Below, piece by piece: positions 16,944 through 25,361 of a stretch of 64,000 bases of DNA (positions are counted from its first letter, which is position 1; each line of letters opens with the position of its first letter). Made by a program: the position numbers and the translations under genes. The stretch comes from Bacillota bacterium (GTDB taxonomy: Bacteria > Bacillota > Clostridia > Christensenellales > SZUA-584): contig JAEWTW010000045.1 of the NCBI GenBank assembly GCA_023397655.1, positions 1-64,000 on the forward strand, in the 5' to 3' direction. The notes beneath the pieces were generated by a model. The model searched no databases. It saw only the letters and a list, made by a program, of their open reading frames with translations, and had not been told where the DNA came from.

Positions 16944-17585
16944 ATGAGAACAAGAACATCACCCGTCGTACTGGGTTTTATTTGGGGCATGTTCAGCATG
17001 CTGCTGAGTTTCGCTGTTGTCAGCGTATTTGCTTCGCTTCAGGTTGTTTTCACCGGGTTCCCGATGTTTGCTTACAACGGGGAGACTCAATACATCATCA
17101 TTGCCGCTGTATTTTTGCTCAGCGTGGTGGGCGCTATCGGTTCGGGACTGGTTCCCCGTTTTCCGAAACTTGGCGGTTCCTTCTTGCTGTTGTCCTGCTG
17201 CGGCGTCGCACTGCTGTTGTTCGCTCCTGTGCTGATGCAGTCCTTCAGCTTTGCGCCGCTTGAGGCGTATAACATCAAAGTAACACCGCTGGCGCTGCTG
17301 ATCACCGACTTTACGCTGATCGTGTTTACCGTAATCGGTCTGACGGGCGGCGTCCTCGCCTTCATACCCAAAAAGATGCACAAGCTGTCGGAACCAATAA
17401 AACCACAGCTGCCATATGTGCCGGTCGAATCCACACCTGCCCGGCCCACTGTGCCCGCACAGGTTCAGCCGGTTCCCCCGACCATGCCCGCACCGCCTGT
17501 AACCGCCGCTCCGCCTGCCGCACCGCCGGAAATCATACAGGCTGGCCCAGCCTTGACGGACATTGATCTGATGGATCTGGAGTAG
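16944..17585 (+). CDS. Four-helix membrane protein with Pro-rich tail, unknown function
   Basis: A 213-residue protein I do not recognise. Four hydrophobic segments (about residues 8 to 30, 45 to 68, 75 to 100 and 112 to 135) resemble the DUF4064-like small membrane proteins. From about residue 150 the chain is a cytoplasmic Pro/Ala/Val-rich stretch (VPPTMPAPPVTAAPPAAPPE), and it ends in an acidic cap, DIDLMDLE. GGAGG lies 7 bases before the ATG. It converges on the sulfur oxidoreductase gene, with a strong hairpin between them. Confidence 0.65.
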   Translation: MRTRTSPVVLGFIWGMFSMLLSFAVVSVFASLQVVFTGFPMFAYNGETQYIIIAAVFLLSVVGAIGSGLVPRFPKLGGSFLLLSCCGVALLLFAPVLMQSFSFAPLEAYNIKVTPLALLITDFTLIVFTVIGLTGGVLAFIPKKMHKLSEPIKPQLPYVPVESTPARPTVPAQVQPVPPTMPAPPVTAAPPAAPPEIIQAGPALTDIDLMDLE

Positions 17586-17626
17586 TATCGTTACGGCGCG
17601 CGTCGCAGAAGAACTTTAGATAGAAA

Positions 17627-17656
17627 AACGGCTTACGGTGATTACCGTAAGCCGTT
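17627..17656 (-). terminator. Terminator of the ferredoxin-oxidoreductase operon
   Basis: A perfect 13-bp stem (AACGGCTTACGGT and ACCGTAAGCCGTT) around GATT. TTTTT follows on the minus strand only. Confidence 0.85.
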
Positions 17657-17671
17657 GCCGTATTCCTTGAT

Positions 17672-20149
17672 TTATATGAACAGATTGGTGTCCGACTGCT
17701 CTGCGGCACCCAGGTAGGACGCAACGCCTGCCAGCTCAATGCCGTCGATCAGCTCTTCCTCATGAATGCCCATCACATCCATCGACATGGTGCACGCCAC
17801 CAGCCTAACACCGTATTTTTGAGCCTGTGCAATCAACTCATCCAGCGACGCCACATTTTTCTTTTTCATGATTCCCTTCATCATGAAGGAACCCATGCCC
17901 ATCATGTTCATCTTGGAGAGTTTGAGCTTCCCTGTGCCGCGCGGCATCATAGCACCGAACATTTTCTCGATGAATGATTTTTTAACTTTCACCTTATCGC
18001 GGCGGCGCAGCACGTTGAGCCCCCAGAAGGTGAAGAACATCGTCACCTTGCGACCCATGGCCGCGGCGCCGTTGGCAATGATAAAGCTGGCCAGCGCCTT
18101 ATCCAGATCACCGCTGAACACGATGATCGACTTGTCATCGCCCGAAGCTGCCATGCAGCTGCCAGCCGTGGCCGACTCACCCTCGCAGCCCTTTTTAATC
18201 CATACCGAAAAACTGTCGTCCAGTTTCTCGCCCTTCAGATAGGTGTTTTTCGTACGGGCGCACCACGATGACGCATCTGAGAAAAAGCCGGGGTCGGTGG
18301 AGGTGATATTGATCACGTCGCCCGTTTCGGCGGCGATCATTGCCTCATAGAGTTTGATCACCGGTCCGGGACACTGCAGTCCGCAAGCGTTCACAGAAAT
18401 CGTACTGCTCTCCTTTTTAGCTGTCATTGGTATGCTCTTATCCTCTTTCACTGCTCGCTCTCCCTCCTTGTCGGTATCTTCAGGGGGCGCTGAGTAGTTC
18501 CTGCTCGCGACCCGGTAAGTCGTGTATCCACCGGCCAAGTTGCGCACATTGGCAAACCCGTTCTGCATCAGCATGCGGCAGGCGATGTAAGCCCTGATGC
18601 CGACCGCGCAATAAACGACATAGGATTTGCTCTTGTCCAGCGTATTCAGCTTGCCGCGCAGGCCGTCCACAGGAATATTGACGCTGCCTGGGATCGCGCC
18701 CATCGACACCTCTGCCGGCGTACGCACATCCAGCATCACCGTATCCTCCGGCAGATCCTTGAGTTCGGCATATGTGATGTTGTCCACGGTGCCGGAAAGT
18801 ACGTTCTCCGCCGAGTAGCCCGCCATATTGACCGGATCCTTCGCCGATGAATACGGAGGGGCATAGCTCAGTTCAAGCTCCTCCAAGTCGTAGACGGTCG
18901 CGCCAAACTTGATCGCCGCAGCCACCACGTCCACTCGCTTTTCGACGCCCTTATAGCCCACAGCCTGTACGCCCAGCACCTTGCCGTCCGGTTTGGCAAA
19001 CAGCAGCTTCAAGCTCAGCGGCAGACCGCCGGGATAATAACCCGCGTGCGACAGCGGATGAATCAGCGTCACCTTGTAGTCCTCGTTCAGCTTTTTGCCC
19101 GCCGCGTTCAGCTGACGCTCGTTGAGTCCCGTGGATGCCACCGTCAGGTCAAACACCTTCGCCACGCTCGCCCCTTGCGTTCCGCGGTATTTGCGGTTCA
19201 GGCCGCAGATGTTGTCCGCCGCCATGCGGCCCATCTTGTTGGCTGGCCCCGCCAGCGGTATCATCGTGCGTTCATGCGTGATAAAATGCTCTGTCTCCAC
19301 CACGTCGCCCACGGCATATATGCTATCGTCCGATGTTTTCAGGCTATCGTCCACCACGATGCCGCCGCGCGCGTTCAGCTCAATGCCGCTGCTTTTGGCC
19401 AGCTCGGAGTTCGGCCTGACGCCGATTGCCAGTATTACGATGTCCGCCGCCACAGTGCGTTTATCGGTAACAACTTTCACACCCGCTTCAGCCTCGTCAA
19501 AACGCACCACGCGCTCACCCAGCGCCAGCTTGACGCCGCTGTCCGCAATATGTTTGTGCAGTATCTGCGCCATTTCAAAATCAACCGTCGGCATCACCTG
19601 ATCCATCATCTCGACCAGCGTGACGGCAAGCCCGGCGTGCCTGAGGTTTTCCGCCATCTCGAGGCCGATGAAGCCGCCGCCCACTACAACGGCTGTACGC
19701 GCCGCGCCATCCTTCATCGAAGCAACGATCCTGTCCATGTCCGGTATGTTCCACAGCGGCATCACGCGTGCGCTGTCAGCCCCCGGTATGGGCGGCACCA
19801 CCGGCGTCGAACCCGGAGATAAAACGAGCACATCATAGCCTTCGGTGTATTCCTGCCCGTCCTTGCGCACCGTTACACTCTTTGCTGCCCGGTCGATTGA
19901 AACAACTTCGCTGCCCACCCGAACGTCCACGTTGAAGCGTGCATGAAAGGATTCTGGCGTCTGCAGCAGCAGCTTGCCGCGTTCTTCAATCACGCCGCCC
20001 ACATGATAGGGCAGGCCGCAGTTCGCAAACGAGATGTACGGCCCTTTCTCCAGCATAACAATCTGGGCCGTTTCATCCAGCCTTCTCAAACGTGCCGCAC
20101 AACTTGCGCCGCCAGCCACGCCGCCTACGATGACAACCTTTTTAGACAT
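17672..20149 (-). CDS. CoA-disulfide reductase-like oxidoreductase fused to rhodanese, TusA and DsrE domains
   Basis: An 825-residue fusion. Residues 1 to about 450 are a pyridine-nucleotide disulfide reductase: FAD motif VIVGGVAGGASCAARLR, single redox cysteine in FANCGLPY (Cys44), NAD motif VVVGGGFIGLEMAENL. A rhodanese follows (about 455 to 545) with active-site cysteine YCAVGIRA, then a TusA domain (about 575 to 650) with GLQCPGP, then a DsrE/F-like domain (about 665 to 825). Such fusions are thought to handle persulfide sulfur, moving it from CoA or protein persulfides along the cysteines. GAGAGG lies 7 bases ahead of the ATG. It follows the small ferredoxin by 4 bp. Confidence 0.93.
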   Translation of the reverse strand: MSKKVVIVGGVAGGASCAARLRRLDETAQIVMLEKGPYISFANCGLPYHVGGVIEERGKLLLQTPESFHARFNVDVRVGSEVVSIDRAAKSVTVRKDGQEYTEGYDVLVLSPGSTPVVPPIPGADSARVMPLWNIPDMDRIVASMKDGAARTAVVVGGGFIGLEMAENLRHAGLAVTLVEMMDQVMPTVDFEMAQILHKHIADSGVKLALGERVVRFDEAEAGVKVVTDKRTVAADIVILAIGVRPNSELAKSSGIELNARGGIVVDDSLKTSDDSIYAVGDVVETEHFITHERTMIPLAGPANKMGRMAADNICGLNRKYRGTQGASVAKVFDLTVASTGLNERQLNAAGKKLNEDYKVTLIHPLSHAGYYPGGLPLSLKLLFAKPDGKVLGVQAVGYKGVEKRVDVVAAAIKFGATVYDLEELELSYAPPYSSAKDPVNMAGYSAENVLSGTVDNITYAELKDLPEDTVMLDVRTPAEVSMGAIPGSVNIPVDGLRGKLNTLDKSKSYVVYCAVGIRAYIACRMLMQNGFANVRNLAGGYTTYRVASRNYSAPPEDTDKEGERAVKEDKSIPMTAKKESSTISVNACGLQCPGPVIKLYEAMIAAETGDVINITSTDPGFFSDASSWCARTKNTYLKGEKLDDSFSVWIKKGCEGESATAGSCMAASGDDKSIIVFSGDLDKALASFIIANGAAAMGRKVTMFFTFWGLNVLRRRDKVKVKKSFIEKMFGAMMPRGTGKLKLSKMNMMGMGSFMMKGIMKKKNVASLDELIAQAQKYGVRLVACTMSMDVMGIHEEELIDGIELAGVASYLGAAEQSDTNLFI

Positions 20150-20153
20150 AAAC

Positions 20154-20345
20154 TTACCTCTCTTTTTTCAAAACTAGCGCGTTCATGGGACAAAACCTGA
20201 CGCACTTGCCGCATTCTATACATTTGTTATTATCAACAGCCGGTGCTTCCACCGATATCTGAGACAACGCCCCCACCGGACATACGGCGATCGAGGGGCA
20301 CTTGTGATTCTGCGGGCACCGCTGTGCGATGACTTCTAAACTCAA
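20154..20345 (-). CDS. Small two-cluster 4Fe-4S ferredoxin
   Basis: A 63-residue ferredoxin. The C-terminal CIECGKCVRFCP is a canonical 4Fe-4S site. The N-terminal CPQNHKCPSIAVCPVGAL supplies the second cysteine set, in an order (C-x6-C-x5-C) used by ferredoxins found beside sulfur or nitrogen reductases. It starts with TTG, 6 bases behind GGAGGG. It is the first gene of a two-gene operon with the sulfur oxidoreductase and is a likely electron partner, by position only. Confidence 0.85.
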   Translation of the reverse strand: MSLEVIAQRCPQNHKCPSIAVCPVGALSQISVEAPAVDNNKCIECGKCVRFCPMNALVLKKER

Positions 20346-20477
20346 TGCAATCCCTCCTGCAATTATAATTCGATATATTTTTCACAATTATTAATATACG
20401 ACAGTGGCCGGCGTTACTTCCGTGACTTTATCACTATAAATGAAGGTTATTTTATTCCTCCGGTCAGAACATAAAAA

Positions 20478-20505
20478 CAGCCGCTGCTTTTTCACGCAGC
20501 GGCTG
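20478..20505 (-). terminator. Terminator of the cell wall hydrolase gene
   Basis: CAGCCGCTGC and GCAGCGGCTG form a perfect 10-bp stem followed by TTTTTAT on the minus strand, 14 bp past the stop codon. Confidence 0.9.
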
Positions 20506-20518
20506 CTTCATTATTAAC

Positions 20519-21922
20519 TCAAAGAAACTCATCGATGTATTTATCCACTCCATATTTTTTGATCAGCTTCTCGACGGTGCCCTTACCGGCGACACCGTCC
20601 GCATCCAGCCCGTTATCCTTCTGGAACTGTATCAGTGCCTCTTTCGTGCTCAGGCCAAAGTATTTATCGGTGCTCACCTTGTATCCCAGCTCTTTGAGCA
20701 TGAGCTGAATACGTTTGACTCTGTTCTCCGGTTTGCATCCGTATTGAGCGTATTTGTATGTCCGGTCAAACAACGCTGGCGGCACGTCATCACCGTTATA
20801 TCGGCCGCTGTAATCCTCAGTATAGAAGTAATGGTTGCCAATTTGCTTCCAGAATTCAAAAGATCTCCAGGATCCGCCGCTTGTCTTGAAATAATAGGTG
20901 TTCTGCGGCACCTTCCAGACTTCATCATCCAACACGGCATGCGCTGCGTCAATGCAGGACTGCTTGGGCACAGTATCGGAATGATAGGCAAACCGGCCCG
21001 CAACCGATGCAATTGTGTTGCCAAAGTGGCTGCTAAATACACTATTCATAACCACATTGCCCACCGCTATCTTGCCTGTATCCGACTCTCCGCCCGACTC
21101 AGTCTGTATGATCTGTGCCAGCATATATAGCTCATCGTCGGTATAGTTGTAATGATTGTTTGAGTATCCCACCTCGTTGTAATAAGGCCCTTCGGACACC
21201 ACGAAGTAGTCCAGCATTTTGTCCATATCCGTATCCGGTCTGGGATCAGGTGTGGGCGTCGGCTTCGGTGTGGGCTTCGGTGTCGGTTTAGGCGTGGGCT
21301 TAGGCGTAGACTTGGGCTTGGGCGTGGGCGTCGGTTCTGCTGTTTTCTTGGCTGATGGTTCGGGCGTTTTAGACGGCTTGGGCGTTGCAGTCGGCGCAAC
21401 GTCGGGGCGCGTTGTATATATCGGCGCAATATCCGGCCTTGTGGTGGGAACAGTGTTCACAGATTGAACGGCTGTTTCCTGATCCGCAGCCGACACTTGT
21501 CCGTCCGACCCCTGGTTATTCATCTGAATGTTTAAGGTGGCCAGTTCGTCAGCGGGCGGTACAGCCGCTTTCCCCGGTACAAACAGCACCAGCAGCACGG
21601 TGATAATCACCATCATGCCGGCGCCCGCGTAGACCACAAGCCGCCTTTTGCTGATACTTTTTTTACCGTCGAACTTTACCGCACCGGCTTTACCCGTCAG
21701 TTTTTTCTTAAGATATATTAAAATCGCACGAATCAGCCGGACTACCTTTTTGCTCCGGCTTGTCCGCTTTGAGGGCTGAGCAGCAACGTCACTTTGCCGG
21801 GTCAGGGAAACCGGACGCGGGTTTTGAGACGCAGCTTTATCCGCGCCTTTACTGCGCAGGCGTTTAAGCATGACGGATATCAGCGTATTCTTTTTTGCAT
21901 GCTTTGCCGTCTTCTTGGGCAT
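20519..21922 (-). CDS. Membrane-anchored SleB-type cell wall hydrolase with C-terminal peptidoglycan-binding domain
   Basis: A 467-residue protein. It has a basic cytoplasmic N-terminus (about 90 residues), one membrane helix (LVVYAGAGMMVIITVLLVLF), a long Pro/Thr/Lys linker with repeated TPKP units (about residues 190 to 240), a hydrolase-2 (SleB/CwlJ) domain containing LAQIIQTESGGES and the VGNVVMNSV helix, and a C-terminal PG-binding-1 domain with GLSTKEALIQFQKDNGLDADG. SleB-type enzymes cut spore cortex or vegetative peptidoglycan. The anchor and linker suggest action on the wall outside the membrane. The ATG at 21922 follows GGGAG by 7 bases; it is a single-gene unit. Confidence 0.9.
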   Translation of the reverse strand: MPKKTAKHAKKNTLISVMLKRLRSKGADKAASQNPRPVSLTRQSDVAAQPSKRTSRSKKVVRLIRAILIYLKKKLTGKAGAVKFDGKKSISKRRLVVYAGAGMMVIITVLLVLFVPGKAAVPPADELATLNIQMNNQGSDGQVSAADQETAVQSVNTVPTTRPDIAPIYTTRPDVAPTATPKPSKTPEPSAKKTAEPTPTPKPKSTPKPTPKPTPKPTPKPTPTPDPRPDTDMDKMLDYFVVSEGPYYNEVGYSNNHYNYTDDELYMLAQIIQTESGGESDTGKIAVGNVVMNSVFSSHFGNTIASVAGRFAYHSDTVPKQSCIDAAHAVLDDEVWKVPQNTYYFKTSGGSWRSFEFWKQIGNHYFYTEDYSGRYNGDDVPPALFDRTYKYAQYGCKPENRVKRIQLMLKELGYKVSTDKYFGLSTKEALIQFQKDNGLDADGVAGKGTVEKLIKKYGVDKYIDEFL

Positions 21923-21950
21923 ACAGACGCTCCCATTAAATGATAATGGC

Positions 21951-21979
21951 AGTATAAACGATATATTGCGTTTTGTCAA
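21951..21979 (-). promoter_or_regulatory. Sigma-A promoter of the cell wall hydrolase gene
   Basis: The minus strand reads TTGACA (consensus), a 17-bp spacer, then TATACT. This vegetative-type promoter argues against strictly sporulation-specific expression. Confidence 0.8.
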
Positions 21980-22095
21980 TGTTGTCGTAATACTTTCGTA
22001 ATATTTAAGGTGTTGACTTGCATTATATGGTTTTACTTTCACTCAGCAGATAGTATAATAACAATATAATAATCATGGAGGGCGGCGTACTCAAA

Positions 22096-22590
22096 ATGAA
22101 CCAAAATGAATCTTCACTGACAATACCGCAACAACCCATTGAATATCCCTATGATTATGATCCTTCACTTATTGGAATAGGGGGCTGGCTCATACTTGTC
22201 GTGATCGGTCGGATATTGAGCGTTATAATTGGCGTATATAACTTCGCCAATACACTTATCATATTTAATCAATACAATGTATCTGGTTTCTGGGCCTATG
22301 CCATTACTTGCATCGAGATGCTGAACAGTGTCGGACTTTCTTTTGTGATGCTCATCTTAATATTCAAGCGCAATATCGTTTTCAGAAGACTTTTCGTCAT
22401 TCAAATGTCCATTGCGATTATTGGTGCACTGTTAATCGGTATCTATACCTCCATATACACCACCTTGATAAGTACTATAGCGAGTACTGTTGTTTGGACC
22501 ATTTATTTATACAGATCACTGCGTGTTAAAAATACATTTATATATGATAAGATGTATCCCGCACCTGCTCCGGCAACCGATCAGCACTAA
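22096..22590 (+). CDS. DUF2569-like four-helix membrane protein
   Basis: A 164-residue protein. The N-terminal GIGGWLILVVIGRILS and four hydrophobic segments match the DUF2569 family, whose function is unknown. The start is uncertain: GGAGGG lies 13 bases before the ATG at 22096, which is long, and the in-frame ATG at 22075 has no ribosome site. A TATAAT at about 22060 with a weak -35 (TTTACT, 16 bp) is the likely promoter. It shares a two-way terminator with the convergent dehydrogenase gene. Confidence 0.7.
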   Translation: MNQNESSLTIPQQPIEYPYDYDPSLIGIGGWLILVVIGRILSVIIGVYNFANTLIIFNQYNVSGFWAYAITCIEMLNSVGLSFVMLILIFKRNIVFRRLFVIQMSIAIIGALLIGIYTSIYTTLISTIASTVVWTIYLYRSLRVKNTFIYDKMYPAPAPATDQH

Positions 22591-22618
22591 AAAAAGGAGC
22601 CTTTCAAGGCTCCTTTTT
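22591..22618. terminator. Two-way terminator between DUF2569 and alcohol dehydrogenase genes
   Basis: AAAAAGGAGCCTT and AAGGCTCCTTTTT are perfect complements, giving a stem with a T-run on each strand. It occupies almost all of the 30 bp between the two stop codons. Confidence 0.9.
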
Positions 22619-22620
22619 CT

Positions 22621-23790
22621 TCATTGCGCGATTTTGAGTATCTCGATAATGTCCTTGCTTTGCAGCGGGACGAAGCTGCCCACTGCGTTATTTCCGGTCC
22701 GCCTGCAATTATCGGCGATATGCTCATAATGCTGTGGCGTGATACCGATTTCAGACAGCGACACCGGCAAACCGATGGAACGGAAGAACGTTTTTATCGC
22801 GTCAATTCCGGCCAGCGCAGTTTTCTCCGGATTAAAGTAATCCATCTCCTTGTTCCAAACCCGCACGGCAAACTGTGCAAAGCGGCTGATATCCTGTTTG
22901 TAAACATACCGCATCCACGCAGGGAAAATGATCGCCAGCCCTGCACCGTGCGCCACATCGTTGATGGCTGACAGCTCATGCTCGATCATGTGCGATGCCC
23001 AGTCGCCAACACGTCCGGTTCCCAAAAAGTCGTTATGTGCGATGCTGCCCGCCCACATGACCTCGGCGCGCGCATCATAGTTATCAGGCTCCGCCAATAC
23101 GACGGGAACATTGCCGATAATGGTTTTCAGCGTGGACTCGCACAGCCTGTCGGTCAGTTCCACATTGGAAACACGCGTAAAGTACCGCTCCATGATATGC
23201 GCCATAATGTCCGACGCGCCGCAGGCCGTCTGAAACGACGGAAGCGTGCAGGTCAGTTCGGGATTCATCAGCGCAAACTTCGGCCGCAATATCGCGTTAT
23301 CCACGTGTCTTTTATTGCTGGTATCCAAGTCCGTTATCACGCTTCCGGTGCTGGACTCGCTGCCTGCAGCGGGAATCGTCAGCACCACACCGATGGGCAG
23401 CGCCTCGGTCGGGGTTACGTCTGTGGTATAGAAATCCCACACATCGCCGTCATATACGGTGCCAAGTGCGATCGCCTTGGCCGAATCGATCACGCTGCCG
23501 CCGCCCACTGCCAAAATGAAATCCACACCGTTATCGCGGCAAAGCTGTATGCCCTCACGCACCAGTGACAGGCGCGGGTTGGGCTGAACCCCGCCCAGTT
23601 CAATGTAGTCCACGCCTGCGTCCATCAGCGATTTTGACAGCTGATCGTACAGGCCTGACTTTTTGATATGCCCGCTTCCGTAATGCAGCAGCACCTTACT
23701 GCCGTATTTTTGCGTTTCTTTGCCACAAAAAGATTGCACATCTTTTCCGAATATCATCTCAGTCGGGCATGAAAACCGAAAGTTCTCCAT
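22621..23790 (-). CDS. Iron-containing alcohol dehydrogenase (butanol dehydrogenase type)
   Basis: A 389-residue type III alcohol dehydrogenase. The nucleotide site is AVGGGSVIDSAKAIALG. The metal ligands lie in the DWASHMIEHELSAINDVAHG segment, with conserved histidines spaced as in Fe-ADHs. Overall it matches the NAD(P)H-dependent butanol dehydrogenase (BdhA/YqhD-like) group, which reduces aldehydes at the end of fermentation. GGAG lies 7 bases before the ATG. It is a single gene with a -10-like TATACT about 35 bp upstream but no clear -35. Rex control is plausible, but I see no Rex site. Confidence 0.93.
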   Translation of the reverse strand: MENFRFSCPTEMIFGKDVQSFCGKETQKYGSKVLLHYGSGHIKKSGLYDQLSKSLMDAGVDYIELGGVQPNPRLSLVREGIQLCRDNGVDFILAVGGGSVIDSAKAIALGTVYDGDVWDFYTTDVTPTEALPIGVVLTIPAAGSESSTGSVITDLDTSNKRHVDNAILRPKFALMNPELTCTLPSFQTACGASDIMAHIMERYFTRVSNVELTDRLCESTLKTIIGNVPVVLAEPDNYDARAEVMWAGSIAHNDFLGTGRVGDWASHMIEHELSAINDVAHGAGLAIIFPAWMRYVYKQDISRFAQFAVRVWNKEMDYFNPEKTALAGIDAIKTFFRSIGLPVSLSEIGITPQHYEHIADNCRRTGNNAVGSFVPLQSKDIIEILKIAQ

Positions 23791-23907
23791 ATTAGATCTC
23801 CTTGTTTATCAGAATAAAATCTACGCTTCAGTATAACATCCTCCAAATCCAAAAAAAAGCGCCAATTGGTTTACAAATGATCATATTGCCTCAATATAGG
23901 CTGATGT

Positions 23908-23941
23908 CTGACAATTGAACTGTTTTGAGTGATATTGTCAG
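23908..23941. repeat. Inverted repeat upstream of the spore protein gene
   Basis: CTGACAAT and ATTGTCAG are 8-bp arms 18 bp apart, in the intergenic region between the divergent alcohol dehydrogenase and spore-protein genes. TTTATTTTTT follows on the plus strand. It may be an operator or a weak terminator-like hairpin. Confidence 0.35.
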
Positions 23942-24025
23942 TTTATTTTTTAACAACCTGCAGAAAATATCTATGACAAGGTTTTATGAATGTTAAACCA
24001 GTCAAAAGAAAGGAGGAAATAAACA

Positions 24026-24244
24026 ATGTCATCTCAGAACAGAAAATACGGTCCGGATCATCCCTGGACAAAGTTTAAGACTGAATGCGCCGCCGAGGTT
24101 GGCCGTGTCCAGTTTTGCAAGGAAAACAACGATGAATATAAAGGCAATCTGCCCAGCCGTGTGAACGGTGAGCAGGGCGGCCCGATAGGCGGCCAGATGG
24201 TTAAGAAAATGATCGAAATGGCAAAGCAGCAAAAAGGTATATAA
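24026..24244 (+). CDS. Divergent alpha/beta-type small acid-soluble spore protein
   Basis: A 72-residue protein. FKTECAAEVG (residues 17 to 26) matches the GPR protease site of alpha/beta SASPs (usually KxEIAxEFG), and SRVNGEQGGPIGGQMVKKMI matches the second conserved block (SRANGxVGGxMVKRMI). These proteins coat and protect spore DNA. It has two cysteines (21 and 31), which is unusual. GGAGG lies 7 to 8 bases before the ATG. I could not identify a SigG promoter with confidence. It is evidence that the organism forms spores. Confidence 0.8.
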   Translation: MSSQNRKYGPDHPWTKFKTECAAEVGRVQFCKENNDEYKGNLPSRVNGEQGGPIGGQMVKKMIEMAKQQKGI

Positions 24245-24277
24245 CCTGCCACAGTTTTATATGATCTGTTATGATAT

Positions 24278-24303
24278 ACACCTCCTGCAAAAGCAGGAGG
24301 TGT
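24278..24303 (+). terminator. Terminator of the spore-protein gene
   Basis: ACACCTCCTGC and GCAGGAGGTGT form a perfect 11-bp stem around AAAA, followed by TTTTTTAT. The fliY stop on the other strand is 8 bp away. Confidence 0.9.
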
Positions 24304-24311
24304 TTTTTATA

Positions 24312-25361
24312 TCAGATTTTTGCCTTTTCCGGTGTTGTCAGTTCAGTGATACGTACACCGTAATTGTCATCAATGACAACCACTTCACCGCGAGCAAAAA
24401 GCTTTCCGTTCACCATCACATCCACCATTTCGCCGGCGAGCCTGTCCAGAACGATGACCGACCCTCTGCCCAGCTCCAGGATTTCCTTAATGCTCTTTTT
24501 GCTTTTCCCGAGCAATACTGTGACCTGCAGCGGAACGTCGATGATCAGGTCGATGTTGCTTTTGTCAAGGTCCGCGCGCATCATTGAAATATCCGAATCC
24601 GCATCATTGAACGACTGATATTTTACTGCTTTGAGCTCTACCTTTTGTTTATCGCTTTTCTCCGGTATCACTGCCGCTGCCTCCATGGCATAAAGGTCTT
24701 TTTGCTGCTTTTCAGCGCGAACCGGCGCTTCAGGGGCTTTTTTGACCGGCTGGGCCGGCGCCGCATGTCCCGTCAGCGATTCAGCCAGCTTTTTACCAAA
24801 GTCAAACGGCAGCAGCTGCATGATGTTGCTGGTGAGCAATCCGTCAATTTCCAGCCTGAAACTGATGCGGATAAAAACATCCTGGTTATGCCTCTCCTTC
24901 TCCACCTCAGCGTCTTCCGGGCTTATTTCCCGCGTGACCGGCGGAGAAATGTTGACGTGTGTATGCAGTATATCCGCAAGCGCAGTGGATGACGCACCTA
25001 CCATTTGGTTCATCACCTCACTGATAGCGCTCAGGTAAAGGTCTTCTACCTGATCGTCACCGCCCAGAAGCACCGATGTGATCAACAGCGCATCGTCTTT
25101 TTTCAGCAAGAAAATCGTATCGCCGTCCAGTCCTTGTGTATACGAAACCTCTGTAGCTACCACAGGACGCTCATACTCATCCAGATACTCGTTGCCTCTG
25201 ATGACCGTGACCGTCGGCGTCGTGATGGTGACGCGTTTGTCCAGCAGTGTAGATAGCGTCGTGGCGGACGTCCCCATACATATATTTCCAATTTCCCCCA
25301 GCGCATCTTTTTCCGCCGTCGTCAGCCTTGTGATCTCGCTATCGTTCATTATCGACGTCAT
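24312..25361 (-). CDS. fliY: Flagellar motor switch phosphatase FliY
   Basis: A 349-residue protein: N-terminal CheC-like domain and C-terminal FliN/SpoA domain (about residues 270 to 345). The first phosphatase motif is D19-x3-E23-x2-N26-x22-P49, and a second follows in SAISEVMNQM with its proline 23 residues on, so both CheY-P phosphatase sites look intact. It is part of the C-ring and dephosphorylates CheY. The ATG follows GGAGG by 9 bases and overlaps fliM by 23 bp. It is the last gene of the fliF-fliY block. Confidence 0.95.
   Translation of the reverse strand: MTSIMNDSEITRLTTAEKDALGEIGNICMGTSATTLSTLLDKRVTITTPTVTVIRGNEYLDEYERPVVATEVSYTQGLDGDTIFLLKKDDALLITSVLLGGDDQVEDLYLSAISEVMNQMVGASSTALADILHTHVNISPPVTREISPEDAEVEKERHNQDVFIRISFRLEIDGLLTSNIMQLLPFDFGKKLAESLTGHAAPAQPVKKAPEAPVRAEKQQKDLYAMEAAAVIPEKSDKQKVELKAVKYQSFNDADSDISMMRADLDKSNIDLIIDVPLQVTVLLGKSKKSIKEILELGRGSVIVLDRLAGEMVDVMVNGKLFARGEVVVIDDNYGVRITELTTPEKAKI

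Noticed and set aside
20380..20400. TTGTGA followed 14 bp later by TATAAT before the ferredoxin gene
   Set aside because: Spacer too short for sigma-A and only one half of a Rex-like site; AT-rich DNA makes such matches common.
21217..21467. Gly/Val repeat frame on the plus strand opposite the cell wall hydrolase
   Set aside because: Mirror of the TPKP repeat linker on the real strand.
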